Part shown: in pieces, positions 62,376-64,000 of the stretch | Layout: every line of letters begins with the position of its first letter | How positions within the stretch are numbered: the stretch's first letter is position 1 | From: Saururus chinensis | Lineage: Eukaryota > Streptophyta > Magnoliopsida > Piperales > Saururaceae | Assembly: GCA_035235625.1 (NCBI GenBank) | Contig: CP141140.1 | Span: 15,334,685-15,398,684 of the forward strand | DNA: 64,000 nt | Direction: 5' to 3' | The notes under the pieces: model-generated | What the model was told of the DNA's origin: nothing | Seen by the model: the letters and a program-made list of their open reading frames with translations, nothing else | Database searches by the model: none | Position numbers and translations under genes: made by a program

Positions 62376-62689
62376 TAGCCACATTCAAAGCCCACGTAAT
62401 GAATTCAGCCTCTGAATGAGATCCAACAGGGACTTTAACCACAGAGTTCTGAATCTCTCCAGGTATACCGCCGCAGGTGGTGATGCCTCCCGACTACCTT
62501 CGTCGAAGCCATTTCGAGATGGGCTCGATCTTCATGGACTCCATGTAGGCTTCCATGGACTTGGTGACGAAGACTCCGGTGATCAGAGTCTCCGATGCTT
62601 AGCCAACTGGAGCATGGGGTTGATGATTCATGTAGCAGGGTAGGGGAAAACTAGAACATGGGGTCTGGTTCCGTTGTCCCCCATCTCAA

Positions 62690-62880
62690 CTTGTTGCTGT
62701 CGCTAGAGCATCGATCTCTGGCCAGAGTTGATTGTTCTCTGGCCAGAGGTTGATCACAACGCTCTTCAGGCCAGATCCATCTATGGTCAGAGCAACACCT
62801 GGCCAGAGCGATCTAGCCGGAGTGCTGGCTGCGGATGGCTCTGGCAAGAGAGATCACTGGCCATGGTGATCTTATTAATG
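62690..62880. repeat. CTGGCCAGAG-type short repeats
   Basis: CTCTGGCCAGAG, TCTGGCCAGAGG, CTGGCCAGAGCG, ATGGTCAGAGC and CACTGGCCATGG occur about every 30-50 bp. The motif is palindromic. The cause is unknown. Confidence 0.6.
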
Positions 62881-64000
62881 GACTCTCCTTAGTCGTACCA
62901 AGCCTTCTCTTCCACGATCTCAGGCCACCATTAAAGTGGTCGGATCAGAGGAAGTAAGGTGGGATAGGGGTGGTGCACCAATCAAAATTTAGCTTTTACA
63001 ATTAATCTACAAAGATCATGCATACAACTCAATTCAATGAATAATAAAACACATCCAATCAATTAGCATATATATAAGAAATCATAATTGGGGAGAAGGC
63101 ATATTAACCTTGGGCATTCCAGCCCCTAGCACACCCTTTAAACCTTCAATTTGCTCACCACAATCAAAAAATAACAAGTAGAGGAAGGGGATTACCTCTT
63201 ATATGTGTAGATCCCTCAACAACCTTCGATCTTGGATAAAAACTTAGCAACTATGATGTCCCCAAAGCCCACTTCACGTCCCAACCAGCAAGGAGATCCT
63301 CCTCCTTCAAAAGCCTCGCCAAGAGAGCATGGTAGAGAATTAGAGAGGGGCGGCCAGCAACAAGCTTTTTCCCAAAGCAAGAGGAGCCGCACCAAGGGAG
63401 AAGGAAGGGGGCGGTATTGGGAGAAAGGAGGAGGGAGTGCGGGCGGCCTGTTCATTAGGGCAACCTCCTCTCTTAGTGTCCCTTAAATACCCCTCACTAA
63501 TCCTCTTCTTAATGGGCTTAAGGATGAGCTTCAATAAACGGACCTATGCTAAATTTTTCTGGTTTAATTAGAGGGTCATGCAGAACGGGAGCGAGCTCTG
63601 TCTCTCAGAGCCCGCAAAGGCATGGACCCCCTGCACACGGCCAAGTCCGCGATAGGGTTGACCCTTCGCTAATCACGGGTCCCACCATTGACACATAATT
63701 CGCGCATTTGGGCCCCACAATGTGTTAATGCACAACTAGTCGCATACTTAGTGTGTGTGTGTGACATAGGCAGGTCCTAATCGAATTAGTGTAACGAAGG
63801 CACATGTGGGATTGGCGCGACTACCCCCACCATCCTTAGACCCTGTAGCCCGTACTGGCTCATTCAGACTGCGACATCGTTAGACCGAAACGGGCCCAAG
63901 CCCATACCCTGGTTCAACAATCTCCAGCAGTTACAAACCTTCACATCTTCTGTATTTATATCTTATTCTTATCACACTGTAATGTACAATCAATCAATAT

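Larger units (their letters stand above)
60957..64000. other. Probable retroelement or LTR sequence continuing out of the window
   Basis: TGTCACACCCAAGATTTTGG at 60957 is a typical gypsy-type LTR start and interrupts the old copia element. No matching TGTGACA end with a duplication of the preceding GTACT was found, so the boundaries are open. 61000-62030 is AT-rich and non-coding, and 62980-64000 has no recognisable gene on either strand. A UDP-glycosyltransferase fragment lies within (62127-62375). Confidence 0.4.

Overview
This window is plant nuclear DNA. It contains two intact intron-bearing genes, one intact single-exon gene, LTR retrotransposons of both plant superfamilies, hAT, CACTA, Stowaway-like and Mutator-like non-autonomous DNA elements, and long AT-rich intergenic stretches. 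The GC-rich first exons of the 14-3-3 and LanC-like genes, set in AT-rich surroundings, fit a monocot better than a typical eudicot. That is an inference and the species cannot be named from the sequence.

Layout. 1-2841: AT-rich DNA with a 453-bp hAT-type miniature element (8-bp target duplication). 2842-9506: a decayed Ty3/gypsy chromovirus-type element, interrupted by a 419-bp hAT miniature that carries a tRNA-like segment and a 91-bp tandem duplication. 10406-14788 (minus): an intact five-exon LanC-like gene (415 aa, GCL1 type), with a foldback element in intron 4 and a tiny Stowaway-like MITE in intron 3. 17.6-19.7 kb: a decayed, intron-retaining copy of cytosolic histidyl-tRNA synthetase. 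21145-23015: a solo LTR with a perfect TATAT duplication. 23.86-25.65 kb (minus): a same-strand mosaic of gene fragments (methylthiotransferase-like, KAS III, RING-H2), probably captured by a transposon. 27-33 kb: AT microsatellite and MITE-rich intergenic DNA.

33319-35063 (plus): an intact four-exon 14-3-3 gene (255 aa). 36815-42637: a Ty1/copia element with both LTRs and a GGTGT target duplication; its reading frame is broken mostly by transition-type stops. 43-48 kb: intergenic DNA with MITEs. 48622-49395 (plus): an intact single-exon VQ-motif gene (257 aa). 51338-53896: a hAT-type element with a perfect 8-bp target duplication and GA/CT-rich inverted arms, itself invaded by a 120-bp Mutator-type MITE. 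55036-60956: a second, older copia element, split by a 2757-bp CACTA-type element (58051-60807) that is packed with GCGACGC repeats. 60957-64000: probably another retroelement, carrying a UDP-glycosyltransferase gene fragment.

The three intact genes are not an operon or a pathway. They are independent housekeeping or regulatory genes: a LanC-like protein, a 14-3-3 phosphoprotein adaptor and a VQ transcriptional cofactor. I found no convincing new enzymatic or defence system. The most interesting items are the LanC-like protein without its zinc ligands, the GCGACGC-array CACTA element, the multi-gene fragment mosaic, and the hAT miniature with a tRNA-like fold.
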